DNA from: Microbacterium barkeri
GTDB taxonomy: Bacteria > Actinomycetota > Actinomycetes > Actinomycetales > Microbacteriaceae
Reading direction: 5' to 3'
DNA length: 64,000 bases
Assembly: GCF_027921765.1 (NCBI RefSeq)
Contig: NZ_BSEJ01000010.1
Coordinates: forward strand, 1 to 64,000
The position numbers and the translations under genes were made by a program. Of the stretch, positions 51,301-59,593 are shown piece by piece. Under the pieces are notes generated by a model. It did not search any database. It saw only the letters and a list, made by a program, of their open reading frames with translations, and was not told the DNA's origin. Position 1 is the stretch's first letter; each line of letters starts with the position of its first letter.

Positions 51301-52415
51301 CGCTTCTACGCAGCGCCCGTGCGCGCCTCGCCCTCAGCTACGCGCTGATCGTCATCGTCGCCGGCGTGATCCTGCTCGCGCTCGTGTGGCTGTTCTTGCT
51401 GCGCTATGTGCCCGACGACGCGATTCCCATGCGAAGCGGGTTCGTGCCGAACCGGTCGGACCTGGGCCGCGCGTTCTGGCCGCGCGCTGCGTGGGCCTTC
51501 GCCTTCCTTGTGGCGTTCGGGCTCATCGGCGGATGGTTCCTGGCCGGACGGATGCTCTCGCCTCTGCAGCGCATCACCGCCGCGACGAGAGCCACGGCCG
51601 CGGGGTCCCTGTCGCACCGAATCCGGATGACCGGGCGCGACGACGAGTTCGGCGAGCTCGCGGACGCGTTCGACAGCATGCTCGCCCGCATCGAATCACA
51701 CGTCGCCGAGCAGAGGCGCTTCGCCGCGAACGCCTCACATGAGCTGCGCACGCCCCTGTCGGTGATGCGATCGGTGCTCGACGTCGCACGTGACGACCCT
51801 GACGCGGATCCGCGCGTCGCCCTCGAGCGCCTCGCCGCGACGAATGACCGCGCCATTGCCGTGGCAGAGGCGCTGCTCGCTCTCGCTTCTGCCGAGCGGG
51901 GCATCGACAAGCGTGAACCCATCGATCTGTCGTTGGCTGCCGAGGCGGCGGCCGAAGAGCTTCTGCCGCTTGCCGAGCGCAACGACGTCACGTTGGACCT
52001 GTCAGGCGACCGCGCCGACGTGCGCGGGGACCCTGCCCTGCTGGGCCAGCTGGCGACGAACCTGCTGCACAATGCGATCGTCCACAACACAGCGGGCGGC
52101 TGGGCACGCGTGGCGACGTCGTCGACCCATGGCGAGGTCACCCTCGTGGTGGAGAACACCGGCGAGGTCCTCGACGACGCGACCGTGTCGACGCTTGCGG
52201 AGCCGTTCCAGCGCGGATCCGAGCGCACACGACGTGACGACCACTCGGGAACGGGACTCGGCCTGGCGATCGCACGCGCGATCGTCGACGGCCACGACGG
52301 CACGCTGACGCTGCAGGCCCGCACAGATGGCGGCATGCGGGTCGAAATACGACTGCCTGCCGCCGATCAACGGCCGACCTCTGCGCCGGAGGACCAACGC
52401 GGTGGAGGATGGTGA
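51297..52415 (+). CDS. Sensor histidine kinase
   Basis: A 372-residue kinase. Two membrane helices (about residues 12-36 and 65-84) frame a short extracytoplasmic loop. A HAMP domain, the H-box with His148 in A-S-H-E-L-R-T-P-L, an N-box N-L-L-H-N-A-I-V-H-N and the G-T-G-L-G-L-A-I G-box follow. The small external loop suggests sensing in or near the membrane. The ATG overlaps the regulator stop (ATGA). With the divergent VanY-like gene it probably forms a cell-wall response unit. Confidence 0.92.
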   Translation: MTLLRSARARLALSYALIVIVAGVILLALVWLFLLRYVPDDAIPMRSGFVPNRSDLGRAFWPRAAWAFAFLVAFGLIGGWFLAGRMLSPLQRITAATRATAAGSLSHRIRMTGRDDEFGELADAFDSMLARIESHVAEQRRFAANASHELRTPLSVMRSVLDVARDDPDADPRVALERLAATNDRAIAVAEALLALASAERGIDKREPIDLSLAAEAAAEELLPLAERNDVTLDLSGDRADVRGDPALLGQLATNLLHNAIVHNTAGGWARVATSSTHGEVTLVVENTGEVLDDATVSTLAEPFQRGSERTRRDDHSGTGLGLAIARAIVDGHDGTLTLQARTDGGMRVEIRLPAADQRPTSAPEDQRGGGW

Positions 52416-52628
52416 TGCCGTCGGCCGTCACGACCGGCGTCAGGCGGCCTTCCCGGCCCGCCGCGCCTCAAGGTGGTGCTGGGCCTTCGCATCCCAGGGC
52501 ACGCGGTCCGGCGAGAGGAAGACCGCGCCGATGCGGCGCGCATCCCGCAGCCCGGCAGCGCGGTTGGCGGCGGTGTGCTCGCCCTCGACGTCGTATAAGG
52601 GCGGCCGAGCACACCTAGTGTGGAGAAG

Positions 52629-53174
52629 ATGGGACGCCGACCGTATGACAGTAGGGACAGGCTCATCGCCGCGATGAGCCACCTGATGTCCGAGCGGGGC
52701 TACACCGCCACCAGCCCGAGGATGGTTCTGGACCGTGCGGGACTCGGCAGAGGCAGCCTGTACCACCACTTCGACACCAAACAGGACCTCGGACTCGCGG
52801 CGATCGAGACCATGCGCCCTCGACATGTTCGGTCCCTGGCGAAGTTCCTCGACTACCAGCCCTCCGCCAGCGACTACCTGGCCCACGCGCTCACGGTCAC
52901 CTTCGACAAGCGCGACGGCCAAGCCCTCATCCGCCTGCTCGCCGACCCCACTGTCGGGGCCAGTCCCGAGCTGGGCGCAGCCGTCAAGCAGTGGCGGGCC
53001 GACATCCAAGCCGCCAGTGTCAATGCGCTGCGAACCGATGAGCACGACCAAAAGAAGCCGCGGTTGGCGGGTGAGCTTACGTCGATCGTTCGAGCCCGCA
53101 GTGCCACGGTGCTCGGTCACGCGCTGCTCGGATTGTCCTCCTGGATCCCGCTGACCCCTGACCAGACTCCCTGA
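52629..53174 (+). CDS. TetR-family regulator
   Basis: A 181-residue regulator. The HTH is T-S-P-R-M-V-L-D-R-A-G-L-G-R-G-S-L-Y-H-H-F at residues about 28-48. The C-terminal domain resembles TetR_C of the LmrA/YxaF type. The start is uncertain between the ATG at 52629 and the GTG at 52620. Its target is not evident; nothing divergent lies next to it. Confidence 0.85.
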   Translation: MGRRPYDSRDRLIAAMSHLMSERGYTATSPRMVLDRAGLGRGSLYHHFDTKQDLGLAAIETMRPRHVRSLAKFLDYQPSASDYLAHALTVTFDKRDGQALIRLLADPTVGASPELGAAVKQWRADIQAASVNALRTDEHDQKKPRLAGELTSIVRARSATVLGHALLGLSSWIPLTPDQTP

Positions 53175-53335
53175 GTCCGCGGTGGGCATGTGACGTACCG
53201 GCCCGCCGTGGCGGCGAGCGCGGCGTTACGCCGGCACCGCGTTGCTTGACGTGGACCCCACAGCCGGCAGGTGGGTTGTCCTGAGTCATGCCCCCATCGT
53301 ATTCTTTGACTGACTGATCAGGTAATGATTGGAGA

Positions 53336-53950
53336 ATGGTGCCGAGGCGAGCTGATCCGGAGCGGATCGCGCAGAAGCGGGAGCAGATCGCCGTGGAGGC
53401 TGGCCGTCTGTTCGCCGCTCAGGGCTATGACCGCACGAGCGTCGCGGAGGTCGCCAAAGCGGCCGGCACGAGTCCGGCCAGTGTCTTCTACTACTTCGAG
53501 GACAAGGCTTCCTTGTTCCGGGCGGTGTTCGAGCGTGACCTGCCTGCCGCCGAGGCGTTGATCGCCCGTCATGTCAAAGCGCCCGACCCGGTGACGGCGA
53601 TCTTGGACGTACTCGACGCCCTGGCCCGAGACGCCGCCGACCCGTCGGCCTCGGGCATGCTGATCGAGCTGCTACGCCGCGCTGGCGATGACCCCAAGCT
53701 GCTCGCCGTGGTGGGGCGCACCGCAAACGTCATACGTGAGGGCCTGGCCGCGCTGATCTCTCGCGGGATCACCGAGGGAGCCATCGACCCGGACCTGGAC
53801 GCCACCGAGACGGCGGCCTGGTTGCAGGCCATCGTCGATGCGACCTATCTCAACGCCCGTCCAGGGCACTCCCCACATATCGAGTTGCACCGCACCGTGC
53901 TGGGTTACCTCAACCCTCCGCAAGGCCGCCAGGAGGAACCTAATGGCTGA
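53336..53950 (+). CDS. TetR-family regulator
   Basis: A 204-residue regulator. The HTH is T-S-V-A-E-V-A-K-A-A-G-T-S-P-A-S-V-F-Y-Y-F at residues about 30-50. Its last 8 bases overlap the start of the membrane protein gene that follows, with AGGAGG inside its own end. The pair is therefore translationally coupled, and the regulator probably controls both. TGACTGACTGATCA lies 20 bases before the start. Confidence 0.88.
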   Translation: MVPRRADPERIAQKREQIAVEAGRLFAAQGYDRTSVAEVAKAAGTSPASVFYYFEDKASLFRAVFERDLPAAEALIARHVKAPDPVTAILDVLDALARDAADPSASGMLIELLRRAGDDPKLLAVVGRTANVIREGLAALISRGITEGAIDPDLDATETAAWLQAIVDATYLNARPGHSPHIELHRTVLGYLNPPQGRQEEPNG

Positions 53951-54632
53951 GAACACCGTCAACGTATCGATCCCACGGCGATGGATCGTCGGCATGCACG
54001 CGGCAGGCGCACTGCTCGGCTTCGGCGCCGCCTTCGTCATCGGACCGCTCGTGACCTGGCTGCTCGGGCTCGCCGGTGACGCACCCGGTCCGCTGCGCTT
54101 GGCTGCGGGCCTGCCCCTGGTCTGGGCGATCCCGGTACTCACTCTGGCTGGGCTCGGTGTCGGGTTCTGGTTCGCCAAAGAGTGGCAGAAGGAGAACGGC
54201 ACCATCACCGTCACTCCCGAGGGAGTGACGGTGCACCGTGCCGGGAGCAACCGCTACGTCGCTCGTGAACGCATCGGCGGTGTGTTCACCGACGGTCGCG
54301 ACCTTGTCGTCACCGACAGCGCCACGAACGAACTGCTGCGCGTCAACACCGACAAGGTGCTCGTCGACAGGCTGCGCGACGCCTTCGAACGCTTCGACTA
54401 CCCCTGGCAAGGAACACGAGACCCCCACGACCACGCCTTCGCCACCTGGGTCGACGGCAGCGGGCTGCTGGATGCCCGCACGCACGACCTCCTGCGAGCC
54501 CGGCAACGTGCGCTGGCCGACAAGCGTCCCGGCGCCGCCGAGGACGCCCGAGACGAACTCCGCAACCTCGGCATCGCCGTACGCGACCGCCACGGAGCCC
54601 AGCAGTACCGGGTCATCGGGCGCGGCGAGTAG
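53943..54632 (+). CDS. YqeB-like membrane protein of unknown function
   Basis: A 229-residue protein. Two membrane helices (about residues 18-42 and 58-78) precede a PH-like beta domain (T-I-T-V-T-P-E-G-V-T-V, V-A-R-E-R-I-G-G-V-F) and a helical tail with L-L-R-A-R-Q-R-A-L. Similar proteins paired with TetR regulators are called YqeB-like; no function is established. It is coupled to the TetR gene upstream. Confidence 0.65.
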   Translation: MAENTVNVSIPRRWIVGMHAAGALLGFGAAFVIGPLVTWLLGLAGDAPGPLRLAAGLPLVWAIPVLTLAGLGVGFWFAKEWQKENGTITVTPEGVTVHRAGSNRYVARERIGGVFTDGRDLVVTDSATNELLRVNTDKVLVDRLRDAFERFDYPWQGTRDPHDHAFATWVDGSGLLDARTHDLLRARQRALADKRPGAAEDARDELRNLGIAVRDRHGAQQYRVIGRGE

Positions 54633-54905
54633 TAGCCAGTCGACAGAGGAGAACTCGAACGCATGCATCCGGCAACCCTCACGGACTGTCGTGTAAGAGC
54701 CCCGAGATCCCTATGCGAGGCCTGAATGAGTGCCAGTACGGACCTATAGCCGCTTGCACCCGCTCCATCCGATCGCCGACGGCGCCGGTCAGTTACCACT
54801 GCGCGAGACTAGGCCGTGTTGCTAATTCCATTGCAGAGCGGCGGAGAGGCAGAGTCCTGCCGCGTATGACCGGGCGGTCTTGTCGTAGCGGGAAGCGGGT
54901 CCGCG

Positions 54906-55379
54906 TCACTGCTTCACGAAGTTGAAGCACCGCTCGACGACGTTGCGGCCCTTGTAGCGCTCCCGTTGGTCATCGCCGGAGTCGATCGGACGGCCCGGCC
55001 GCTTGCGACGGTGCGCGGTCTGGTCGTCGCGTTCGGGGATCGTGGCCTTGACGCCGCGCTCGCGCAGCCAGGCCCGGTTCTTCTTCGACGGGTAGCCCTT
55101 GTTCGCGAGCACCCGGTCCGGTCTCGTGCGCGCGGGCTCCCGGCCGGGGATGTGGATCTCGTCGAGTACGCAGGTGAACATGCTCGTGTCTGCGACCTGC
55201 CCGCCAGTGAGGACGAACGCCAGCGCCCGGGCCTTCCCGACGCAGACGAGATGGATCTTCGTCGTCAAACCACCCCGTGACCGGCCGATCGCGTGGTCAG
55301 GAGGCTCTGGCCCGGACTTCTTGTAGTTCGACGGATCCCCCTGTGACCCGGGGCAAGGTCGCGCCATGCTGATGGACAC
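54906..55379 (-). pseudogene. IS5-type transposase OrfB, probably inactive
   Basis: The second frame contains I-G-R-S-R-G-G-L-T-T-K-I-H, V-L-A-N-K-G-Y and R-N-V-V-E-R-C-F-N. In the family the middle motif is A-D-K-G-Y, so the second catalytic Asp is here Asn. The frame stops with TGA where the family has the Trp of K-Q-W-R-G. Beyond that stop the expected ending (R-Y-D-K-T-A-R-S-Y-A-A) is still readable to about 54831. Both changes point to an inactive transposase. Confidence 0.8.
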
Positions 55380-55686
55380 GCGCGATCGAGGAATCCACCG
55401 ACACGACCCAGTCGATCTCGCCAGCCAGCGACGCCCGCTTCTGCACGTGGGTGAGCAGGTCCTCCCAGACGCCGTCGCTCGCCCACCGGCGGAAGTTCTT
55501 GTAGATCGTGTTCCAGCTCCCGAACCGATCGGGCAGGTCTCGCCACGCAGATCCCGTGCGGAACCGCCACGCGGTCGCCTCGACCACTGTGCGCCGATCC
55601 ACCGGACGACGGCCCCGTGTCCTCGCCGGCGGGAACACGTCCCGGATCAGCTCCCAGACCTCGTCCGTGATGACATCTCGCGACAC
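55297..55686 (-). CDS. IS5-type transposase OrfA
   Basis: A 129-residue first frame. M-S-R-D-V-I-T-D-E-V-W opens it, followed by R-F-R-T-G-S-A-W-R-D-L-P and F-G-S-W-N-T-I-Y-K-N-F. The first catalytic Asp is in V-V-S-V-D-S-S-I-A-R. IS427-group transposases are read through into orfB by a frameshift near the R-V-H-Q-H-G-A segment. Confidence 0.88.
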   Translation of the reverse strand: MSRDVITDEVWELIRDVFPPARTRGRRPVDRRTVVEATAWRFRTGSAWRDLPDRFGSWNTIYKNFRRWASDGVWEDLLTHVQKRASLAGEIDWVVSVDSSIARVHQHGATLPRVTGGSVELQEVRARAS

Positions 55687-55734
55687 GACTCAAGGATCAC
55701 CCAAGGGTCCGAACCAGCATTTAGCAACACGGCC

Positions 55735-56157
55735 TGGGTCGTCCAGCCGCTGCCGCCCGTCGCGCAGTTCGCCTCGGCCGACGTGGAGCAGGCCATCAAC
55801 GCGGCGACGCCGCACCTCGCGGACCTCGTGGACCGCACACAGCGCGAGACGCTGCTGATCCAGTTGCCGGTCGGCCTGCTCGTCGACCGGATCGGCGTGC
55901 TCGACGGCACCCAGTTCTTCCCGTACGGCACGAGCTTCGAGGCGCGAGCACTGCCGCCGACCGCACTCGGCGCGGGCGCAGACCGGCACATGCTGCTCAC
56001 CCGCGCGAATGTGCTCGTGCGCGTGGGGGTTGCCCAGCCGTGGTTCGGCCGCGCCGGCGGCGGGCTGCGGATGACGCTCGCAGATGACTTCGTCGGCATC
56101 CGCGATCTCGTCGCCCAGGGCGTGCTCGAGCGCTTCACGGTCGCCGGCCAGCGCTGA
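55735..56157 (+). pseudogene. TNT-domain (NAD glycohydrolase) polymorphic toxin, C-terminal fragment
   Basis: Directly after the IS end, about 140 codons remain of a larger protein. D-R-I-G-V-L-D-G-T-Q-F-F-P-Y-G-T-S-F, then A-L-P-P, and A-Q-P-W-F-G-R-A-G-G-G match the tuberculosis-necrotising-toxin (DUF4237) fold, whose members cleave NAD+. The family usually continues G-G-G-x-Q-Y, while here it is G-G-G-L-R-M, so a key Gln may be lost. The N-terminal trafficking part has been removed at the IS junction. The next gene is an immunity candidate. Confidence 0.75.
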
Positions 56158-56180
56158 CCCGAACCGAGGAGCTACAGGCC

Positions 56181-56606
56181 GTGGATTACCCGATCTGCAT
56201 CGAGAACGCCGGCACGTGCCTCGTCACGAGCAGCGTGCTCGGGCGCGAGGCGCGCGTGCAGTTCATGGTGCGCGAACCGTCGGCCGCGCCGGGCGACACC
56301 GGCTGGCGCTTCATGAGCCAGATCGACACGGATGAGACCCTGCAGGATCCGTCGGCCTGGCATGTCGTCGACTACAACCTGGCCTGTGCGCTGGAACCGG
56401 CGCTGATCGGCATTTGGAGCTTCGAGGTCGGATCGGACCTGCAGCTCGTCGACGTCGATGGCCGGCCGCAGATCTGGGACACCCCGAGCGGTCAGGAGAT
56501 CTCGTACGAAACCTCTATCTGCCGCCCGCGCCGCCCGCCTGAGTCGTCCCGCGATTCGCCGGATCGCTGTCAGATCGGCAGTTCCACGTCGTCCGCGTCC
56601 GGGTAG
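56181..56606 (+). CDS. DUF2185 (Imm33-like) immunity protein candidate
   Basis: A 141-residue protein. C-L-V-T-S-S-V-L-G, V-Q-F-M-V-R-E-P and D-T-G-W-R-F-M-S are the DUF2185 signature, found in immunity proteins of polymorphic toxins. It begins with GTG behind GAGGAG, 23 bases after the TNT fragment, so it is the likely cognate antidote. The last 35 residues are Ser/Arg-rich and overlap the convergent gene; the original ending may have been lost. Confidence 0.7.
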   Translation: MDYPICIENAGTCLVTSSVLGREARVQFMVREPSAAPGDTGWRFMSQIDTDETLQDPSAWHVVDYNLACALEPALIGIWSFEVGSDLQLVDVDGRPQIWDTPSGQEISYETSICRPRRPPESSRDSPDRCQIGSSTSSASG

Positions 56607-57196
56607 TTGCCGGTCCGCTTCACCGGCACGGGCGAGACCGAGCGGGTCGCGGCCTGCGCCTGCTCGAACTCGAGGTCACCCAGGTACGAGCCGAACGGGA
56701 ACTTCACCGTCGACCCGTCGGTCTTCGTGACGATGACGTTGTGATAGCTGCGGCCCGAGTTCGCCGCGAGCCGCTGCCCGATCCGACGGCCTGCCGCGGC
56801 CGCCGTGCCGGTGGCGTCGGTGCTCAGCTCGAGCGTGCGCCGGAAGGCGATGCTCGCGATCTCGCTCCACGGGATCACGCGGTCCGCGAGCGTCAACTGC
56901 TGCGTCGAGACCGCGAACACCAACCCGTCCGGTCCGACCGAGCGCAGGCTCGTCGCGCGCGCATGCCGAGCCCAGAGGATCGCGCCGACGACGATCCCGA
57001 GGAACACGAGCGTGAAGATGACGCCCGCGACCGTGACCGGCTCACCGTCGATGAGCGGCTTCAGCACGCCGAGCCACAGGAAGAGTACGCCGAAGGCACC
57101 CGGGATCAGCGAGACCAGCACGATGCCCCGCTCCGCCTTCCGGGCACGCGCGGCGTGCGCGGGCGTGGCGTGCAGACGGATCACATCGACGGCCAT
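56570..57196 (-). CDS. Unrecognised two-helix membrane protein with PH-like domain
   Basis: A 208-residue protein. Two membrane helices (about residues 25-45 and 55-75) are followed by a beta-rich stretch (L-R-S-V-G-P-D-G-L-V-F, V-I-P-W-S-E-I-A-S-I) of the bacterial PH-like type. No catalytic motif is seen. It lies in the immunity-type gene run, so a toxin-resistance role is conceivable but unproven. Confidence 0.6.
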   Translation of the reverse strand: MAVDVIRLHATPAHAARARKAERGIVLVSLIPGAFGVLFLWLGVLKPLIDGEPVTVAGVIFTLVFLGIVVGAILWARHARATSLRSVGPDGLVFAVSTQQLTLADRVIPWSEIASIAFRRTLELSTDATGTAAAAGRRIGQRLAANSGRSYHNVIVTKTDGSTVKFPFGSYLGDLEFEQAQAATRSVSPVPVKRTGNYPDADDVELPI

Positions 57197-57268
57197 GCTC
57201 AGATCCTACTGAACGCCGCCGACGTCGCCGGCTCACTGTCCACCGGATCCTGGTCCGCGTCGATGGCA

Positions 57269-57616
57269 TCAGCGATAGCGGGCCATCCAGCTCTGGTAGA
57301 TCCGGTAGAAGATGTCCCGGTCCGAGGTGTCCCCGACAGGTCTGAGCTGGTCGGGCTCCTCCGGATCGCGCGAGAGCGTCGAGTAGTACGCCAGGCCGAG
57401 CTCCTCGTTGCGATAGCGCTGCCCCTCGTAGCTCTCGGTCAAGACCTCCTCGCGCTCCTGGCTCGCGTTCCACACGGTGCGTTGCACGCATGCCGCCGCC
57501 CGAGTCCAGCCCGGGTGCTCAGCCGGCAGCCCCGCTCCGGCCAGAAGCGCGCGGTCCGAGTCGCGAAGCGGCCGCGGCTCGCTCCAGAACAGCGTGTCGT
57601 ACCAGTCACCCATCAT
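57269..57616 (-). CDS. Unrecognised small protein in immunity-type cluster
   Basis: A 115-residue acidic, aromatic-rich protein (Y-S-T-L-S-R-D-P-E-E-P near residue 78, and a C-terminal R-I-Y-Q-S-W-M-A-R-Y-R). There is no signal or membrane helix. The two ATG codons at 57611-57616 both fit a GGGAG ribosome site. It lies 24 bases downstream of the C-Q-G-C-E-G-W protein gene on the same strand. Confidence 0.55.
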   Translation of the reverse strand: MMGDWYDTLFWSEPRPLRDSDRALLAGAGLPAEHPGWTRAAACVQRTVWNASQEREEVLTESYEGQRYRNEELGLAYYSTLSRDPEEPDQLRPVGDTSDRDIFYRIYQSWMARYR

Positions 57617-57640
57617 GGCTCCCGTCGAACTCGTGCCGGG

Positions 57641-58000
57641 TCACCAGCCCTCGCACCCCTGGCAGGCCGCGCCGAGCTCGTTGAACCCGGTCTCACGATC
57701 CGTGAACAGCGTCTCACGATCCGTGAACAGCTTCCACGACGCCGCGCCATCCCCGGCCTCGAGCGCCTCCATCATCTTCCGCAACGTCTCCGACGCCGTC
57801 GCATGCCACGACAGATACCGCGGAGAATCGATCCCCGTCGTCCCCTCCGCCAACACGGCCGAGACCTGATTGATCGCCGCCATCGCCCGCGGCACCGCCT
57901 TCGGATCCATCACCGCCCGGATCCCCGACAGCGTCAGATCCGTCACCGGCTGCCGCAGCGCGTCACACCGCGCCACCAGCGCAGGCTCGTTCACCTCCAC
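57641..58000 (-). CDS. Helical protein ending C-Q-G-C-E-G-W, paralogue 1
   Basis: A 119-residue protein almost identical in layout to 58882-59220. Shared stretches include D-A-L-R-Q-P-V-T-D-L-T-L-S-G-I, V-M-D-P-K-A-V-P-R-A-M-A and a C-terminal C-x2-C-x-G-W. It looks like a small helical bundle; the cysteine pair resembles a heme or metal site without the usual C-x2-C-H. This copy has a 21-bp in-frame tandem duplication (L-F-T-D-R-E-T twice). The GTG at 57998-58000 has a GGGAGG site. Function unknown. Confidence 0.6.
   Translation of the reverse strand: MEVNEPALVARCDALRQPVTDLTLSGIRAVMDPKAVPRAMAAINQVSAVLAEGTTGIDSPRYLSWHATASETLRKMMEALEAGDGAASWKLFTDRETLFTDRETGFNELGAACQGCEGW
57690..57731. repeat. 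21-bp in-frame tandem duplication
   Basis: The unit GTCTCACGATCCGTGAACAG plus C occurs twice in a row (57690-57710, 57711-57731) inside paralogue 1. It adds seven residues. Paralogue 2 has a single, different version, so the duplication arose after the paralogues diverged. Confidence 0.9.
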
Positions 58001-58017
58001 AGGCCTGTCCCTCCCCT

Positions 58018-58290
58018 CACGCGGCGTTCGTCGCCAGCACATTGGCGACGGATTCGACGTCGGTCAGCTCCGCGAACGGCACGGTCGCCTCGAATGCGCG
58101 CGCCCCCCGCCGTGAGGGGGTAGCGGTAGCCGCGGAACTCGAGATGCACGGCGTCGGAGAATCGACGGGGAATCCGCCGTCCACTGCGATCTCTCTCGAC
58201 CATGATCAGTGCTCCGTCATCGTGATTCGTGTCCAAGGCCGCGGACCTGCCGTTCCGGGACATCGTCGAAGGCGGCTCGCACTTGCACGG
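58018..58290 (-). pseudogene. Frameshifted small gene upstream of paralogue 1
   Basis: The frame V-H-L-E-F-R-G-Y-R-Y-P-L-T-A-G-G runs into a G6/CG-repeat tract near 58103-58115, after which the sensible continuation is in another frame: E-A-T-V-P-F-A-E-L-T-D-V-E-S-V, with a stop at 58018-58020. A one-base change in the tract would restore one gene, so it is either broken or mis-read at a homopolymer. The start is unclear. No family recognised. Confidence 0.45.
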
Positions 58291-58378
58291 CCGACCGTCC
58301 CAGTAAGCGCACCGGCCCGGACCCAGACGCCGCGGTGCGCCGTCACGATGCTCCGTCATTGCGGATCCGGCGCCCCCT

Positions 58379-58885
58379 TCACACCAGGCGGTAGATGCCG
58401 TCGAGCAGGCCGCCCGATTCCGGGTGAGCCATCGCCTGCGCGATCTCCTCGATCGATGCGTCCATCACCCGCGCGAGTCGCATCGGGCCGCTCGCCGCAC
58501 CGCCGTCGAAGACCGCCCACGATCCGTGCTCGTCGGCCGGCCACCTCAGATCACTCGAGCTGCACTCGAACCGCGGATCCAGCCGCGCCGACTGCCAATC
58601 CGGGTCGTACCGAACGTTGGATGCGGACGGCGCCACTGCGAGCGTCAGCGCCCGGACGATCGGATCGAACGCGTCCGAGCGGACTTCGAACTCGACCGCA
58701 CCCCGCTCGAACTCCCGCAGGCGATACGTGCCGTCTTCGGCGCGATCGGCGACGAACAGGTTCCCGGGGACGAACCTCAGCAGCTCACCCTCACGAGGAG
58801 TGTTCGCCTTGGCACCCGTCGCAGCCGCGATCCGCCGCGCCACCACCTCGGCGTCCTCGGCGCGATAGATCTCGCCCACGGTCAC
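58379..58885 (-). CDS. Unrecognised protein in immunity-type cluster
   Basis: A 168-residue soluble protein. V-G-E-I-Y-R-A-E-D-A-E opens it, L-L-R-F-V-P-G-N-L-F-V-A-D lies near residue 35, and a C-terminal S-I-E-E-I-A-Q-A-M-A-H-P-E-S-G-G appears. The GTG start overlaps the stop of paralogue 2 (GTGA), so the two are coupled. No catalytic motif is visible. Confidence 0.55.
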   Translation of the reverse strand: MTVGEIYRAEDAEVVARRIAAATGAKANTPREGELLRFVPGNLFVADRAEDGTYRLREFERGAVEFEVRSDAFDPIVRALTLAVAPSASNVRYDPDWQSARLDPRFECSSSDLRWPADEHGSWAVFDGGAASGPMRLARVMDASIEEIAQAMAHPESGGLLDGIYRLV

Positions 58886-59220
58886 CAGCCCTCACAGCCC
58901 TGGCACGCAGCGCCGAGCTCGTTGAATCCCGTTCCGGGTGCCGTGAACAGCCGCCACGACTCCGCCCCATCACCGGCCTGCAGCGCGTCCATCATGCTCC
59001 GCAGCGTCTGCGAAGCCGTCGCGTGCCACGACAGATACCGCGGCGACTCGATCCCCGCGGTCCCCTCCGCCAGCACCGCCGACACCTGATTGATCGCCGC
59101 CATCGCCCGCGGAACCGCCTTGGGATCCATCACCTCCTGGATCCCCGACAACGTCAGATCCGTCACCGGCTGCCGCAGCGCATCACACCGCGCCATCAGG
59201 GCAGGCTCCACCATCTCCAT
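58882..59220 (-). CDS. Helical protein ending C-Q-G-C-E-G-W, paralogue 2
   Basis: A 112-residue paralogue of 57641-58000 (roughly 80 percent identical by eye), with the same C-terminal cysteine pair. ATG start with a GGAGGAG site. It is coupled to 58379-58885. Two copies in different gene neighbourhoods within 1.3 kb indicate duplication of the module followed by exchange of the downstream gene. Confidence 0.6.
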   Translation of the reverse strand: MEMVEPALMARCDALRQPVTDLTLSGIQEVMDPKAVPRAMAAINQVSAVLAEGTAGIESPRYLSWHATASQTLRSMMDALQAGDGAESWRLFTAPGTGFNELGAACQGCEGW

Positions 59221-59293
59221 CAAATCACTCCTCCAGGCATCCTCGATCAGCGACTCTCCGCACCCGTGCGCCGCACGGCAGCTCCCCGAGCGC

Positions 59294-59584
59294 TCACGCC
59301 TCCGTGGCGCGCACCGGAGTCATCTTCATGATCCGCTTGTGCGCCGCGTTGCGGAGTTCGACCGTGATCTCGCCGGTCTGCTTGTCGACGAACAGCGCCT
59401 GGTTGTCGCGGCGAATATACGCGTCACGCCATTCGACGAGCGCCTCACGCGCACCCCAGGTCGGCAAGTAGGCGGCATCGTCTTCGAGCCCCTCTGGCGC
59501 GATGTAGAGCGTCCCGGCCATGGCGGGCGGATGTTCCTCCAGGTACGCGCGAAGCGCCTCGCGCGCCTCATCGAACGTCAGCAT
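59294..59584 (-). CDS. Small protein resembling YrhB/Imm35-type immunity proteins
   Basis: A 96-residue protein. L-T-F-D-E-A-R-E-A-L-R-A-Y-L begins it, followed by A-L-F-V-D-K-Q-T-G-E-I-T-V-E, a strand-turn segment also seen in YrhB/Imm35 proteins. The resemblance is weak and covers only short stretches. ATG start. Confidence 0.5.
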   Translation of the reverse strand: MLTFDEAREALRAYLEEHPPAMAGTLYIAPEGLEDDAAYLPTWGAREALVEWRDAYIRRDNQALFVDKQTGEITVELRNAAHKRIMKMTPVRATEA

Positions 59585-59593
59585 GAAGCGTCC

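Larger units (their letters stand above)
54812..55734 (-). mobile_element. IS5-family (IS427 group) element
   Basis: A 923-bp element bounded by GGCCGTGTTGCTAA at 54812-54825 and its exact complement at 55721-55734. It carries orfA and orfB on the minus strand. No matching target duplication flanks it: CTA on the left, TGG on the right. That suggests the two flanks were brought together by a deletion or recombination event after insertion. Confidence 0.9.

Noticed and set aside
52440..52580. Short minus-strand reading ending A-Q-H-H-L-E-A-R-R-A-G-K-A-A between the histidine kinase and TetR genes
   Set aside because: It could be the tail of a lost protein, but it is too short to name, and the long frame it belongs to is antisense to TetR.
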